From: Candidatus Fibrimonadales bacterium
GTDB lineage: Bacteria; Fibrobacterota; Fibrobacteria; Fibrobacterales; Fibrobacteraceae
Direction: 5' to 3'
NCBI GenBank assembly: GCA_009787645.1
Contig: WQSZ01000002.1
Location: forward strand, 1-48,715
DNA length: 48,715 nt
A model generated the notes under the pieces. That model saw only the letters and a list, made by a program, of their open reading frames with translations, was not told where the DNA came from and ran no database searches. A program made the translations under genes and the position numbers. Positions within the stretch are counted from its first letter, which is position 1, and each line of letters begins with the position of its first letter. Positions 36,781 through 46,321 of this stretch are shown here, piece after piece.

Positions 36781-37648
36781 ACTGGCTATCAGCATTTTGC
36801 TTTTGGCTTTGGTGGTTTGGAAGTTTCCTGTTTACGAAATTGTTCAACATATAAAAAACGCAAAGATAGGTTGGTTAATATTGGCTTTTGTATTTGGAGA
36901 GCTTATTATTTTAAATCAGGCATTCCGCTGGCATTATCTGTTGATTGTTCCAAAGGAACAAAAACCTAAATTCGGTTCGCTTTTAAAATATACTGCGGTT
37001 GGTTATCTGTTTAACCTGTTTGCACCTGGTGGTGTTGGCGGAGATGTTTATCGTTCCATTGCTTTGGGTAAGGCGCACAATGTTATTGCAAGCAGCGTGG
37101 CTTCTGTTTTGGTTGCCAGAATTTTGGGGCTTGTGGCTTTGTGCTTGTTGTTTTGGATTGCATTGCCGTATTCCGAGCATATTCCGCAGCAGGCAATTTG
37201 GTTTATGGCTGTAGGCACTTCATTTTTAATAATTTTTTGTTTTTGCGTTATTTTCAATCCTTTTAAAAAAGGAAAGCTTGGAGAATTTGCGGAAAAGTTA
37301 AGGGAGTACAAAAAATATCCTTTGCGTTTGGTAGCGGCTATGTTCGGCTCTCTTTTTATGCAGATTTTGGGTGTTTTAATGCAATGGTCCGTGTTCAAAG
37401 CCGTGGATATTTCCGTTCAATGGAGTTTGGTTTTTGTGGTTGTTCCGGTTACAATTATGCTGACAACTATTCCGATTTCCTTCAATGGCATAGGAGTTAG
37501 AGAATGGTCTTTGCTATCCTTAACCGCTTATGCTGTAAATTCCGAGCAATTGCTTGCCTCCGTGCTTTTGGGGTATGCAGTGGTTATTTTGCAAGCAGTA
37601 CAGGGGAGCATTTTTCTACATTTACCACATGATAGAATTCGTGTCTAA
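36755..37648 (+). CDS. Lysylphosphatidylglycerol synthase TM region / UPF0104-type flippase-like membrane protein
   Basis: FRWHYLL...LLKYTAVGYLFNLFAPGGVGGDVYRSIAL; IPISFNGIGVREWSLLSL. Confidence 0.85.
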   Translation: MKSIPWQIKLAISILLLALVVWKFPVYEIVQHIKNAKIGWLILAFVFGELIILNQAFRWHYLLIVPKEQKPKFGSLLKYTAVGYLFNLFAPGGVGGDVYRSIALGKAHNVIASSVASVLVARILGLVALCLLFWIALPYSEHIPQQAIWFMAVGTSFLIIFCFCVIFNPFKKGKLGEFAEKLREYKKYPLRLVAAMFGSLFMQILGVLMQWSVFKAVDISVQWSLVFVVVPVTIMLTTIPISFNGIGVREWSLLSLTAYAVNSEQLLASVLLGYAVVILQAVQGSIFLHLPHDRIRV

Positions 37649-38606
37649 CACAAATTTTGCCCCGTCCAGCCCAAAGGCGGAAAATGCGGGCGAGCCTTTG
37701 CACCTACAGCTTGGGCATAAAAGCGATGTAAACCAGCCGTCTTTTGAAGATATTTCTGCAAAATTGAGCGGAACCAAGGCTAGAATAGAAGAATTGCTTA
37801 AACAATATCCGGCCAAGCAGGGCGGGCTTTTAGAGGTTCTGTGGATAGCGCAGAGCGAACTTGGCTGGGTTCCGCAGGCTGCGGTTAAATGGGCGGCCAA
37901 AATTTGCGAGTGTTCTCCGGCGCATGCATGGGGAGTTGCAACTTTTTATACAATGTATAAACACGCCCCAACAGGTCGCTTTCTTTTGCAGTTCTGCCAA
38001 AATATATGCTGCCACACAGCCGGCGCAGAGAGCATAATCTCCATAGCGCAGAGAAAGCTGGGAATAAAAGCTGGAGAAACCACACAAGATAATTTGTTCA
38101 CAATAGTTAGAGTCGAATGCCTTGGAGCTTGCGGAAACGGCCCTGTTATGCTGGTAAATGACGATTTTGCAACGGACATAGTTAATGGTGCGCTCGCAAT
38201 GCCTTTGAATACAGGCTTAAACGAAGAAAGACTTGATAAAATTATAGACTGGTGCAAAGAACGAGCCGCAAAAATGCCGCAAGAGCCCAAAAGGGATCCT
38301 CTTGGCGGTGTCACCGGTGCTGTTCACGGAGAACCTCAAGCTGCGAATTTTGCGCCTGCGCCACCTGCGCTGGGTGTTAAGGCAACGGCAGGGGAGAGTG
38401 GAGTCAGCATTGTTTGGAAAATAGCTCCGGAAGTCACAGCCATTTCTGTTGAACGCAAGAATGGCAATAACTGGCAGTCCATTGGAAAGCCAGGAGTTAA
38501 AGATAAGGAATTCGTAGATGCCGGTGGTAAATCCGGCAATGAATACCGCGTGATTGCCACGAGCGGCGAGAGGGTTGCAAAACCCTCTGCTGCGTCTATT
38601 TCTTAA
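37629..38606 (+). CDS. nuoE: NADH dehydrogenase subunit E ([2Fe-2S] thioredoxin-like) with C-terminal Fn3-like extension
   Basis: GVATFYTMYKHAPTGRFLLQFCQNICCHTAGAESI...VECLGACGNGPVM. After about aa 225: ALGVKATAGESGVSIVWKIAPEVTAISVERKNGNNWQSIG...GNEYRVIATSG. Confidence 0.85.
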   Translation: MIEFVSNTNFAPSSPKAENAGEPLHLQLGHKSDVNQPSFEDISAKLSGTKARIEELLKQYPAKQGGLLEVLWIAQSELGWVPQAAVKWAAKICECSPAHAWGVATFYTMYKHAPTGRFLLQFCQNICCHTAGAESIISIAQRKLGIKAGETTQDNLFTIVRVECLGACGNGPVMLVNDDFATDIVNGALAMPLNTGLNEERLDKIIDWCKERAAKMPQEPKRDPLGGVTGAVHGEPQAANFAPAPPALGVKATAGESGVSIVWKIAPEVTAISVERKNGNNWQSIGKPGVKDKEFVDAGGKSGNEYRVIATSGERVAKPSAASIS

Positions 38607-41349
38607 ATCCTTTCAATACATTTTTAGCTTTATTTTCAGCCTCTTTTTTGAGTTTATCTTCTGCTTCTTTCTTTTTAGCGGCAGCTTCTGCTTCCAGCTT
38701 TTTCTTTTGAGCTTCTGCTTCTGCTTTTAGCTTGTCTGCTTGAGCTTTTGCCGCAGCTTCCAGCTTTGCCTTTTCTTCGTTTAACTTTGCTTTGGCTTGA
38801 TCTTTAGCTTCGTTTAATTTTGCGGTTGCAAGGTTTTTAAGATCATCCACGGGGTTGGCCATTTGGCTTGCATCTAGGGTGACTTTTGGGTCTGAGAATG
38901 AGCCGCCTATGTTAAAGAATAAAAGAGCATTGCCTTGAGAATCCTTTTTGTAAAGCGCAACCGGGCTTCTGCTTGTGAGGCTGTTCAAGCTGGAGCTTAT
39001 GGAAGAACTCATGGTGTTTTGCATTTTCAAATTCAATGCTCCGTCAAAACCAACGCCGCCGCTAAATGCGAACTGACCCAGTGCCTTTGCATTTATTTTG
39101 AAATCCTTAACCAAAAGCTGGCCGTTTTTTGCCTCGAACTCTGCTTTCAAATCATCAAAGCTCATATCGCCTTTATCGCTAACCGGAATTTTTCCGCGCA
39201 AAACTTTTTGGCCTGCAATTTCAAAATTCGAAAGGCTGCCGCCTACGGAACCCAGAATTTTTGAACCTCTCAAGCTTCCGTTTGTAATCTGCACAGAAAT
39301 CGGTCCGCTCAGATTGTCAACAAAATTTTGCGGCAAGCCTTTGGTGTTAACATCTAGTTTCATGCTGAATTTTCCAAAAAGCGTATTGTCTAAATTTCTC
39401 AACTGTTTTGAAATTTCAGAATCTCCCGAGATATTCTTTGTGCCGTTTGTTATAAAGTCATTAGCCTCTACTTTGTCAACATTCAATGCGAATTTCACAT
39501 TCGCAGATTTGCGGTTGGTCAAGTCCACAGCCACATTCGTATTGAAGCCACCGGTGTAGAGTCTGCCTTTTGCGGCAACATTGGCTTTGCTGTTTGCAAA
39601 ATTTATTCCCATGTTAAAGTCGGAAAGAGTTAAGAACCTGAACACCGTATTCGCCAAATTAATATTTACATTAGCAACTACATCCGGGAGCTCAGGATAT
39701 ATTTCCATAGGAGGGCTTTCTTCTACCGGTGCATTCGGATTGCTCGGTGGCAACAGGCGGTCAAGTTCAAGATTGGAAGAATACACATCTACATTCACAT
39801 TTGTTTTTTTGCCCATTGCAAGTCTTGGCATTACCATGGCGAGGTAGTCTTTTACAACAGCTTTTACCTTTACATCGGATTTTCCTATTTGCACTGCTGG
39901 CTCTGCGGTTATTTCTGTGTTTGAGAATCTTACTGCGCCGTTAAGTGTGACTGCGTCCGGGAGCATAGGAGTTTTTGCAACTATATTTTGCATGGTTACG
40001 CCACCGTTCACGGAAATGTTTTCGGGGCGAGCCGGGTCTATAACTCCTTTTGCGTTTACGCTGGCTTCTATTCTTCCGGCGAGGCTGCTGAGTTCCTGTA
40101 TGGTGATCAGTTTGTTGGCGAGCGCATATAAAGCTCCAAGATCCAAGTTTGTTGTTACGGAGAAATTGTTCAGCATGGGTTTTGGAGATAGCAAATCGCT
40201 TGCCTCAACTAAAACGTTTGTGGGCTGGCCGGCGAGCATAAAAGACAGAGGTTTAATGTTTACTGTATTTTCCGTGAAGGCTATATTTCCGGTTAAGGAT
40301 TGGACTCCGGCCGGAAGGTCGCTATGGCCAACGGCTATGTTGTTCAAAACAAGGTTTCCGCTTACCGGAGGAACTTTTTCAGGAATAATGGATCCTTTAA
40401 CCGCAGCGTTAAAAGATGCTGTTCCGCTTGCGCTGACCTTTGGTATTTCAGGGTTTATTCCAGCCGGGATTTCTTTTATAAGTTCCGCCAGATTTATTTG
40501 GTTGGATTCAACTTTCATATCTACAACCATTATTTCTTCCATGAACCTGTCAACTGTTCCGCTTGCACTTATATTTACGGATTGCAAGCCGGCTGAGAAT
40601 TGCTTAATATCTATGTGTTGGGTTCTCAAATTTGCATTGACTCCCGCATTCAAGAACACGCTTATGCCGCCTTTGCGTACTCCAAGCCCGCCATCTTCCA
40701 GAGATATTTCCTTTAATGTTAGAGCGGTTGATGTTCTTATATCTTCCAAAGTTTTATTTAGAGAAAGGTTTGTGCTCAAATTTATATCACCAAGAATGAC
40801 TTTTCTTTTTGCAGAACGATCGTTAAAAATAACCTTTGCATTTTTTATGCTAAATGAGTTCAGTGCGAGTGAGCCGGGTAATTCAATATTTGACAAGTCC
40901 AGCTTTGCCGTGTCTTTAACCGCCTCTTTTGCCGTAGAGTCAGATTCGCCGCCCAAGCCGTCTATTGAGGTTCTGCCGTCCGACATAATTTCGTAGAGCA
41001 GGCTCATGTTTTCAATAGAGATTTTGTCTATCGCAACTTGAAACATCAGAAGTTTAGCGAGGTCTATTTTAACTGCGGCATAAGGCAAGTCCAGCATGGG
41101 GTCTTTGCTAAAGCCGTTTCCGGGGTTGTTAGCGACCTTTATATTGTTCAGGCTAATTCCCAGTGGCCATAATTTAAAGCCAGCTCCGCCAACAGAGACC
41201 TCCCTGTGCAAGGCTTTCGTGGCTTGCTCCTCAACGAGGGCTTTTATTCTTTCGGGTGGAAACGCCTGTTTAATTGCAATAACTGCAGCGATAAGGGCGA
41301 CAACTAAAACTATGGCGATTATGCCTGCGATTTTCAAAAGTTTTTTCAT
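38596..41349 (-). CDS. AsmA-family protein with K/A/E-rich C-terminal coiled coil
   Basis: MKKLLKIAGIIAIVLVVALIAAVIAIKQAFPPERIKALVEEQATKALHREVSVGGAGFKLWPLGISLNNIKV; AsmA-C-like repeats. ATG at 41349 preferred over 41376. Confidence 0.87.
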   Translation of the reverse strand: MKKLLKIAGIIAIVLVVALIAAVIAIKQAFPPERIKALVEEQATKALHREVSVGGAGFKLWPLGISLNNIKVANNPGNGFSKDPMLDLPYAAVKIDLAKLLMFQVAIDKISIENMSLLYEIMSDGRTSIDGLGGESDSTAKEAVKDTAKLDLSNIELPGSLALNSFSIKNAKVIFNDRSAKRKVILGDINLSTNLSLNKTLEDIRTSTALTLKEISLEDGGLGVRKGGISVFLNAGVNANLRTQHIDIKQFSAGLQSVNISASGTVDRFMEEIMVVDMKVESNQINLAELIKEIPAGINPEIPKVSASGTASFNAAVKGSIIPEKVPPVSGNLVLNNIAVGHSDLPAGVQSLTGNIAFTENTVNIKPLSFMLAGQPTNVLVEASDLLSPKPMLNNFSVTTNLDLGALYALANKLITIQELSSLAGRIEASVNAKGVIDPARPENISVNGGVTMQNIVAKTPMLPDAVTLNGAVRFSNTEITAEPAVQIGKSDVKVKAVVKDYLAMVMPRLAMGKKTNVNVDVYSSNLELDRLLPPSNPNAPVEESPPMEIYPELPDVVANVNINLANTVFRFLTLSDFNMGINFANSKANVAAKGRLYTGGFNTNVAVDLTNRKSANVKFALNVDKVEANDFITNGTKNISGDSEISKQLRNLDNTLFGKFSMKLDVNTKGLPQNFVDNLSGPISVQITNGSLRGSKILGSVGGSLSNFEIAGQKVLRGKIPVSDKGDMSFDDLKAEFEAKNGQLLVKDFKINAKALGQFAFSGGVGFDGALNLKMQNTMSSSISSSLNSLTSRSPVALYKKDSQGNALLFFNIGGSFSDPKVTLDASQMANPVDDLKNLATAKLNEAKDQAKAKLNEEKAKLEAAAKAQADKLKAEAEAQKKKLEAEAAAKKKEAEDKLKKEAENKAKNVLKGFKK

Positions 41350-41356
41350 GGAAATT

Positions 41357-41365
41357 AATATAGTA
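41357..41365 (-). promoter_or_regulatory. -10-like TACTATATT, 7 nt before AsmA-like ATG
   Basis: Reverse complement TACTATATT-AATTTCC-ATG. Confidence 0.62.
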
Positions 41366-41383
41366 AATTTCCCCACAAAATTT

Positions 41384-43099
41384 TTATGGGCAATATACGG
41401 GCGGCGGCAAAGCTGACAGTTTGGTTGTATTGACAGTCCAAGACGTTGTGGTAACCGGAATATTGCTCTCCGACTTTATATACCATGATTCATCGGGTAA
41501 GCCAAAGCCAGCGAGATCATTATAGCCACCATCTTCTATGTCTTGGCCTCTTTTTACATTGAAAGACAGTGAATCGCCGGAATTTAGCATATACTGAGGG
41601 CCGCAATCGGTTTTGGTTTTGCACACTTCGCCTGTTGTGGCATAAATATAACCATTTGCGCCATCTGACCTGAGGAATTGGATTGTCAAAAGATTATATG
41701 CCCAAATATATGTTTCATAACTTCTTCGTATTATTATAGGATATTCCGAATTGGTATTCAAGAATTTTTCCATAGCTCCTAAACCTAATTTTGCAGTCAC
41801 CCAAATCAAAGTTTCGGCTTTACCATCTGCATATATAGATGTTTCGGCTTTCATGATACGCGGTGCGCCAAAACGAGCCGGAGTCAAGTCAGTAAGAGAC
41901 ACGCGAAGCATAATGTTACTTCCATATGTTTGCCTGTCTGTGTAAAAGAAATTAATTGAATGAGATGTGCCATCAGCCCAGCCTTTCATTACTGCAAGTT
42001 CATTGATATTTATTTTCACAGGAGCAGCTATATGAACACCGCCCAAATCCGCTACTAATTCCCCGTCTATAAATATCCACATATCATCATCACCTATGAA
42101 TTCAAATACATCATTGTTTCCTTGAAAATATTTGAAAGTAGCAGAACCAGACAGAGAAAATCCGTAGTTATGCAATTTATGTCTGACATTTTTATCGTTG
42201 GCAGCCCTTATACCGGCAGTAGGGTTTTTCGGCCCTCCATTGGCATACCAAGCGCCGCATACATCGCCATTACTATCTGGACACCAATAATTTAAACTTT
42301 GCCTGCCCCAAGTCATGTTATCATCGTATTTATCAAGCGGGAAAAAACCGTTGTCATTGCCATCGTTATTCCATCTTGTAGATGTGTTATAATCATAATT
42401 CATCAAATATTTACCATCAGGCTGCCTATACAGTTCTATTATATCATCAATAACCTTCGCTCCATGGCTATTGTTATGCCCTTGATACCCACTGAACCAA
42501 TTCTCTAAATTGCCAGCGCTACCACAATTGCCATTGCCCTGTTTGGGACGTGCGCAATAACGATATTTTATATGATCGCGAGGATTGTTTGGAAAATCAG
42601 GGTCATCTTGTATATATATTTCCGGACAACTTTTGTCGTAATACAAGTCGTTTTGCACCATTCCCATAGTTACCATTACTGGTTGATCCCAACTCCCTCT
42701 AGGACCAAGCGCATCAGGCCCATTAGTATAACCTCTTCTCGTTCCGCCGACAATCTCACCATACCTAAGTTGAGTGCCACCCTCTGTGCAAGGCATATAT
42801 CCATAAGAGTTAAAGCATATTTCGGTGGAATTATGGTTTCCTTCATAATCACAACCGAGAAACAATTCGAAACCCGGTGCTTCAACAGAGAAATCTCGGA
42901 TTATGACATCAAATTCAATTTTGTTGCCATTGCCGGATTGCATTACTATGTCAGGAGAATTTTTTGGAAGAAACTGCTCTAGAGCTACGCAGTTTTCATT
43001 AACGGTTGACTTCGGGTCAAAAATGTTATTGCGCTCCGGATCTGCGCAACCAAAAAGACCTAGAAAAAATAATAACGCAAAGCATAACTTTAAAACCAT
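41384..43099 (-). CDS. Fibro-slime-domain secreted lipoprotein
   Basis: Lipobox LFFLGLFGC; FIGDDDMWIFIDGELVADLGGVHIAAPVKININELAVMKGWADGTSHSINFFYTDRQTYGSNIMLRVSL. Confidence 0.85.
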   Translation of the reverse strand: MVLKLCFALLFFLGLFGCADPERNNIFDPKSTVNENCVALEQFLPKNSPDIVMQSGNGNKIEFDVIIRDFSVEAPGFELFLGCDYEGNHNSTEICFNSYGYMPCTEGGTQLRYGEIVGGTRRGYTNGPDALGPRGSWDQPVMVTMGMVQNDLYYDKSCPEIYIQDDPDFPNNPRDHIKYRYCARPKQGNGNCGSAGNLENWFSGYQGHNNSHGAKVIDDIIELYRQPDGKYLMNYDYNTSTRWNNDGNDNGFFPLDKYDDNMTWGRQSLNYWCPDSNGDVCGAWYANGGPKNPTAGIRAANDKNVRHKLHNYGFSLSGSATFKYFQGNNDVFEFIGDDDMWIFIDGELVADLGGVHIAAPVKININELAVMKGWADGTSHSINFFYTDRQTYGSNIMLRVSLTDLTPARFGAPRIMKAETSIYADGKAETLIWVTAKLGLGAMEKFLNTNSEYPIIIRRSYETYIWAYNLLTIQFLRSDGANGYIYATTGEVCKTKTDCGPQYMLNSGDSLSFNVKRGQDIEDGGYNDLAGFGLPDESWYIKSESNIPVTTTSWTVNTTKLSALPPPVYCP

Positions 43100-44217
43100 A
43101 TATGCACTCCTATTCCTGAAGCTAACAGAATACCACCCATAATAAAAGAAACATTTCTCGTCGTTTTGGCATCTTCCACTTTTTTCCAAGCATTGTCAAA
43201 TTCCGATTGAGAAGAATACATCAAAGCGTCATACTCATTAGCCCTTAGTTTCACATCCTCATTCTTTAAGAAACCATAACCAATCATCGCTGCACCAACT
43301 ACATCAAGCGTAATAGCTACCCAGAAACTTGCGTTACTCTTCTTTTCAACAGACCCTACTTGAGGATCTATAGTTGCAGAAGCAGCCAAATCTTGAGCAA
43401 GATCAATGCCTGCATCCATGCCGAGTTCTTTGAGCAAAGAGATTATTTCATTGGGCTTGATCGGCAATTGCTTTACACAACCGGCAGTCAAACCGACATC
43501 AGTTATTTTATCATCGGCAGGGCAAGTAAACTTTGTTTTGCAAGAAGCTTGCACCTTTGCAACAGAAATGCCTAAATCTTTTACAAAGCTTGATATGTTA
43601 AATCCTTTTTTTGCATTGGACAATTCAAAAATTTCCTTGTAGCATTTGTTGGAACCTGTGTAGCCTGTGGTAATGGTTGCAAGTTGAGGCTGAGCCGGTA
43701 CAAGCATAAGCTGTTGCTCTGTTGCAACCGGCTTGCGAGATGGGTTTTTAGTTATGCTGGAAAACAACTCCGGAGCCTTTTCCCGAATTGTATTTAGCAA
43801 ACCTATAACATCTTTGCTCTCTGTGACAAAACTGGCCAAAAGATAACCGCTTATGGATTCATAAAGCTCTACCGTCAAAGTTAACATGCCACCGAACTCT
43901 CCAACTAAACCCTGCGAAACATATTCTGCGCCAATCGCCCTGCCTATGTCTATGGCACAGCTCTCGGCTAAACACGCAGCTTCTTCGGCATCTGATGGCA
44001 GTAATGACAGTATGTTATCGCGAGTTAAAATGGCATAACCGTGTGGCAATACTGTTCGAGCTTGTCTTCGTAGCTCGTCTGTTAAATGGCGGTATTCAGA
44101 TTGCTTTAGTGTCATCTCAGCAGAAGGAATTATTTCCAGCACAGCAACAGTATTAGCGGCGTGGACTAAACCAACTAAGATGGGAATAATGGTAAAAAAC
44201 TTTTTTATACCTAACAT
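43090..44217 (-). CDS. Exported protein, possible CsgG-like domain, C-terminal TM segments
   Basis: Start MLGIKKFFTIIPILVGLVHAANTVAVLEIIP (signal peptide); GAEYVSQGLVGEFGGMLTLTVELYESISGYLLAS. Confidence 0.55.
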   Translation of the reverse strand: MLGIKKFFTIIPILVGLVHAANTVAVLEIIPSAEMTLKQSEYRHLTDELRRQARTVLPHGYAILTRDNILSLLPSDAEEAACLAESCAIDIGRAIGAEYVSQGLVGEFGGMLTLTVELYESISGYLLASFVTESKDVIGLLNTIREKAPELFSSITKNPSRKPVATEQQLMLVPAQPQLATITTGYTGSNKCYKEIFELSNAKKGFNISSFVKDLGISVAKVQASCKTKFTCPADDKITDVGLTAGCVKQLPIKPNEIISLLKELGMDAGIDLAQDLAASATIDPQVGSVEKKSNASFWVAITLDVVGAAMIGYGFLKNEDVKLRANEYDALMYSSQSEFDNAWKKVEDAKTTRNVSFIMGGILLASGIGVHIWF

Positions 44218-44224
44218 AAAGCCA

Positions 44225-44233
44225 AATATAGTA
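44225..44233 (-). promoter_or_regulatory. -10-like TACTATATT, 7 nt before exported-protein ATG
   Basis: Reverse complement TACTATATT-TGGCTTT-ATG. Confidence 0.62.
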
Positions 44234-44236
44234 ATT

Positions 44237-44560
44237 TCACTTACAGCATTCATTCCTGCTGAAAAATCCGAAAACCTTGCGTATAAACTTGCCAAAAGCA
44301 TAGGCCTCGTGCACGGCTTTTCCCCTGTAAGAATCCGGAAGCATCCAGAAAAATTCCTTTACTTTCGGAACCTCTTTCACCAACGCATCTATGGCCTCTT
44401 TGCCGTATAAAAATTCACCGCTTGAAAGTTCCAGCTTGAATTCTGAGATTAGCTCTCCCTCCGGTAACGAAATTGTTTCAACTTCGCCGCTTAAATGCTT
44501 TTGCAATAACTTGGCGTAAGAACGGCAAACAGGGCAGTTTGAATCAAAGTAGAGTTTCAA
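44237..44560 (-). CDS. DCC-family thiol-disulfide oxidoreductase (DUF393)
   Basis: LYFDSNCPVCRSYAKLL... Confidence 0.8.
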   Translation of the reverse strand: MKLYFDSNCPVCRSYAKLLQKHLSGEVETISLPEGELISEFKLELSSGEFLYGKEAIDALVKEVPKVKEFFWMLPDSYRGKAVHEAYAFGKFIRKVFGFFSRNECCK

Positions 44561-45480
44561 AATCCTGCCGCACGAACTAAATCATTGTAATATTTACCAT
44601 TGATCTCGTGTTTATCCCTTGGATGTTTAGCGAGTGTTTGTCCATATTTTTCTATGAAGTACTTGTTCTTGTTCACTCGTTTGCAAGATGGAGGATGCGT
44701 GCTGAATACTTGCAAAATGGATGACGATGAGTCTATGCATATTCCTTCTGCGTTTGTTTTCAAGCCTCTGGCAAAGAAGTCACTTAAACCTTCCGATGAA
44801 ATTCCAATTTTATTGGTATAGTAAGAGGCCAGCGAATCCGCTTCAAATTCATTATCCTGGCTGTGCCCCATAAGCCAAACACTTGTACCCAATGAGGCTA
44901 AGAGAGCGCCTATGCCATCTCCCAAAAGCGCATCTATAATTATAGAGGCTCCGGCCGCCTTGACCATTCTTTCTCTGCTGTGATGCATAACTATGTGCCC
45001 TACCTCGTGAGCTAAAACACAGGACAACTCAGACTCGCTTTTAAATTCCTTTAAGATTGGCGTGTAAAAATAAACATAGCCGCCCGGAACTGCAAAGGCA
45101 TTTACCTGCTTGCTTTTGATCAGCTTGAATTCAAAAAAATTGTCTTTGGTGCATCTCTTATTATCGCATTCGTAACCGGTGGGCAAAAGGGCTTTCAAAT
45201 CTTTTGGATCAATTACGTTTAAAATTTCTTTTGCTCTTTCCTGATAGAATTTATAAAAGTCCATTTGCGCTTGGTTATTCGGATCCGGAGTGAAAATTGA
45301 TTCTCCGGGTTCCATTACATCTTTATGTCCTATTTTTATAAGGCTGTCATATTCTCGGCCCATTTTTTTTTCATCGGCTTTGCTTATAATTGTCTCTTCC
45401 CAGCTATGCATTCCGCAAGCCTGAAACAACACAACAAACACTAACGAAATTGCCCAAAAAGCTTTCCATTTATTAGACAT
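44557..45480 (-). CDS. M48-family metalloprotease, lipoprotein
   Basis: LVFVVLFQACG lipobox; CVLAHEVGHIVMHHSRERM (HExxH); EFEADSLA. Confidence 0.9.
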   Translation of the reverse strand: MSNKWKAFWAISLVFVVLFQACGMHSWEETIISKADEKKMGREYDSLIKIGHKDVMEPGESIFTPDPNNQAQMDFYKFYQERAKEILNVIDPKDLKALLPTGYECDNKRCTKDNFFEFKLIKSKQVNAFAVPGGYVYFYTPILKEFKSESELSCVLAHEVGHIVMHHSRERMVKAAGASIIIDALLGDGIGALLASLGTSVWLMGHSQDNEFEADSLASYYTNKIGISSEGLSDFFARGLKTNAEGICIDSSSSILQVFSTHPPSCKRVNKNKYFIEKYGQTLAKHPRDKHEINGKYYNDLVRAAGF

Positions 45481-46321
45481 ATTTTACCTCTCGCGTTAAT
45501 TTAGAAATTACGGCCCACCATTCTTCGCAAACAAGTTCTTCACAAATTGCAAATCCGGCTTCTTTGAACCAGTCCAAAATAAAGTGCTTTTCGCATTCAA
45601 GCTGGCCGCTTAAAATAAACTCGCCATCAGGTGCCAAAAGCCGCTCAATATCGGCCTTCATGGGCAGAACTTCCGTGCGAATCATATTGCAAAGTATAAC
45701 ATTGAATTTTGCGTTTTCGTTAAAAGAGTTTAAAAATCCAAGAACCGCATTCGGAGGTCCCTCTCCGTTTTGTTCAAAGTTTTCTACAACGCAGGAAATA
45801 GTCAGCGGATCAATCTCGGTTTGAACTGCAAATTTAGCTCCTTTTTTCAAAGCGAACAGCGAAAGAATACCTGTGCCTGTGCCTATATCCAAAACGCTTT
45901 TATCTTTGAAATTTATCTTTTCCATTAAGCGTGCAACCAGTGCTGTGCTAGTATGTTCACCGGTGCCAAAAGCCGTTTTTGCTTCCAGTGCCAACACTAC
46001 GCTATTCGGTGCTTCAAAGTTTACCCAAGGAGGTCGCACCCAAAGGTTTTCGCTGACTTTAACAGGAGTTTGCCGCTCACGCCACCACAAATCCCAATCC
46101 TTAGCTTCTTCTTCGCCACATTCAAAATTCAAGTGCGGAAACTGCGCAACAATAGAGTCTCGTTCATCTTTTGAGTTTGTGTAAAATTTAAATTCAATGT
46201 CGCAATCATCTTCTGCTTCAAGCTCTTCCAAGCTTACAATACCAGCTTCAAAGAGTTTAAAACTCTCCAATTCGTAATCTTCAATTTTGCAGCAACCGAT
46301 TGCGTAATAATTATAACTCAA
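45473..46321 (-). CDS. prmA: Ribosomal protein L11 methyltransferase
   Basis: WWRERQTPVKVSENLWVRPPW, TAFGTGEHTSTAL, VLDIGTGTGILSLFALKKGA. Confidence 0.92.
   Translation of the reverse strand: MSYNYYAIGCCKIEDYELESFKLFEAGIVSLEELEAEDDCDIEFKFYTNSKDERDSIVAQFPHLNFECGEEEAKDWDLWWRERQTPVKVSENLWVRPPWVNFEAPNSVVLALEAKTAFGTGEHTSTALVARLMEKINFKDKSVLDIGTGTGILSLFALKKGAKFAVQTEIDPLTISCVVENFEQNGEGPPNAVLGFLNSFNENAKFNVILCNMIRTEVLPMKADIERLLAPDGEFILSGQLECEKHFILDWFKEAGFAICEELVCEEWWAVISKLTREVKYV

Noticed and set aside
38640-38850. K/A/E repeat region at the AsmA-like C-terminus as a novel repeat element
   Set aside because: Ordinary low-complexity coiled coil, common in such proteins.
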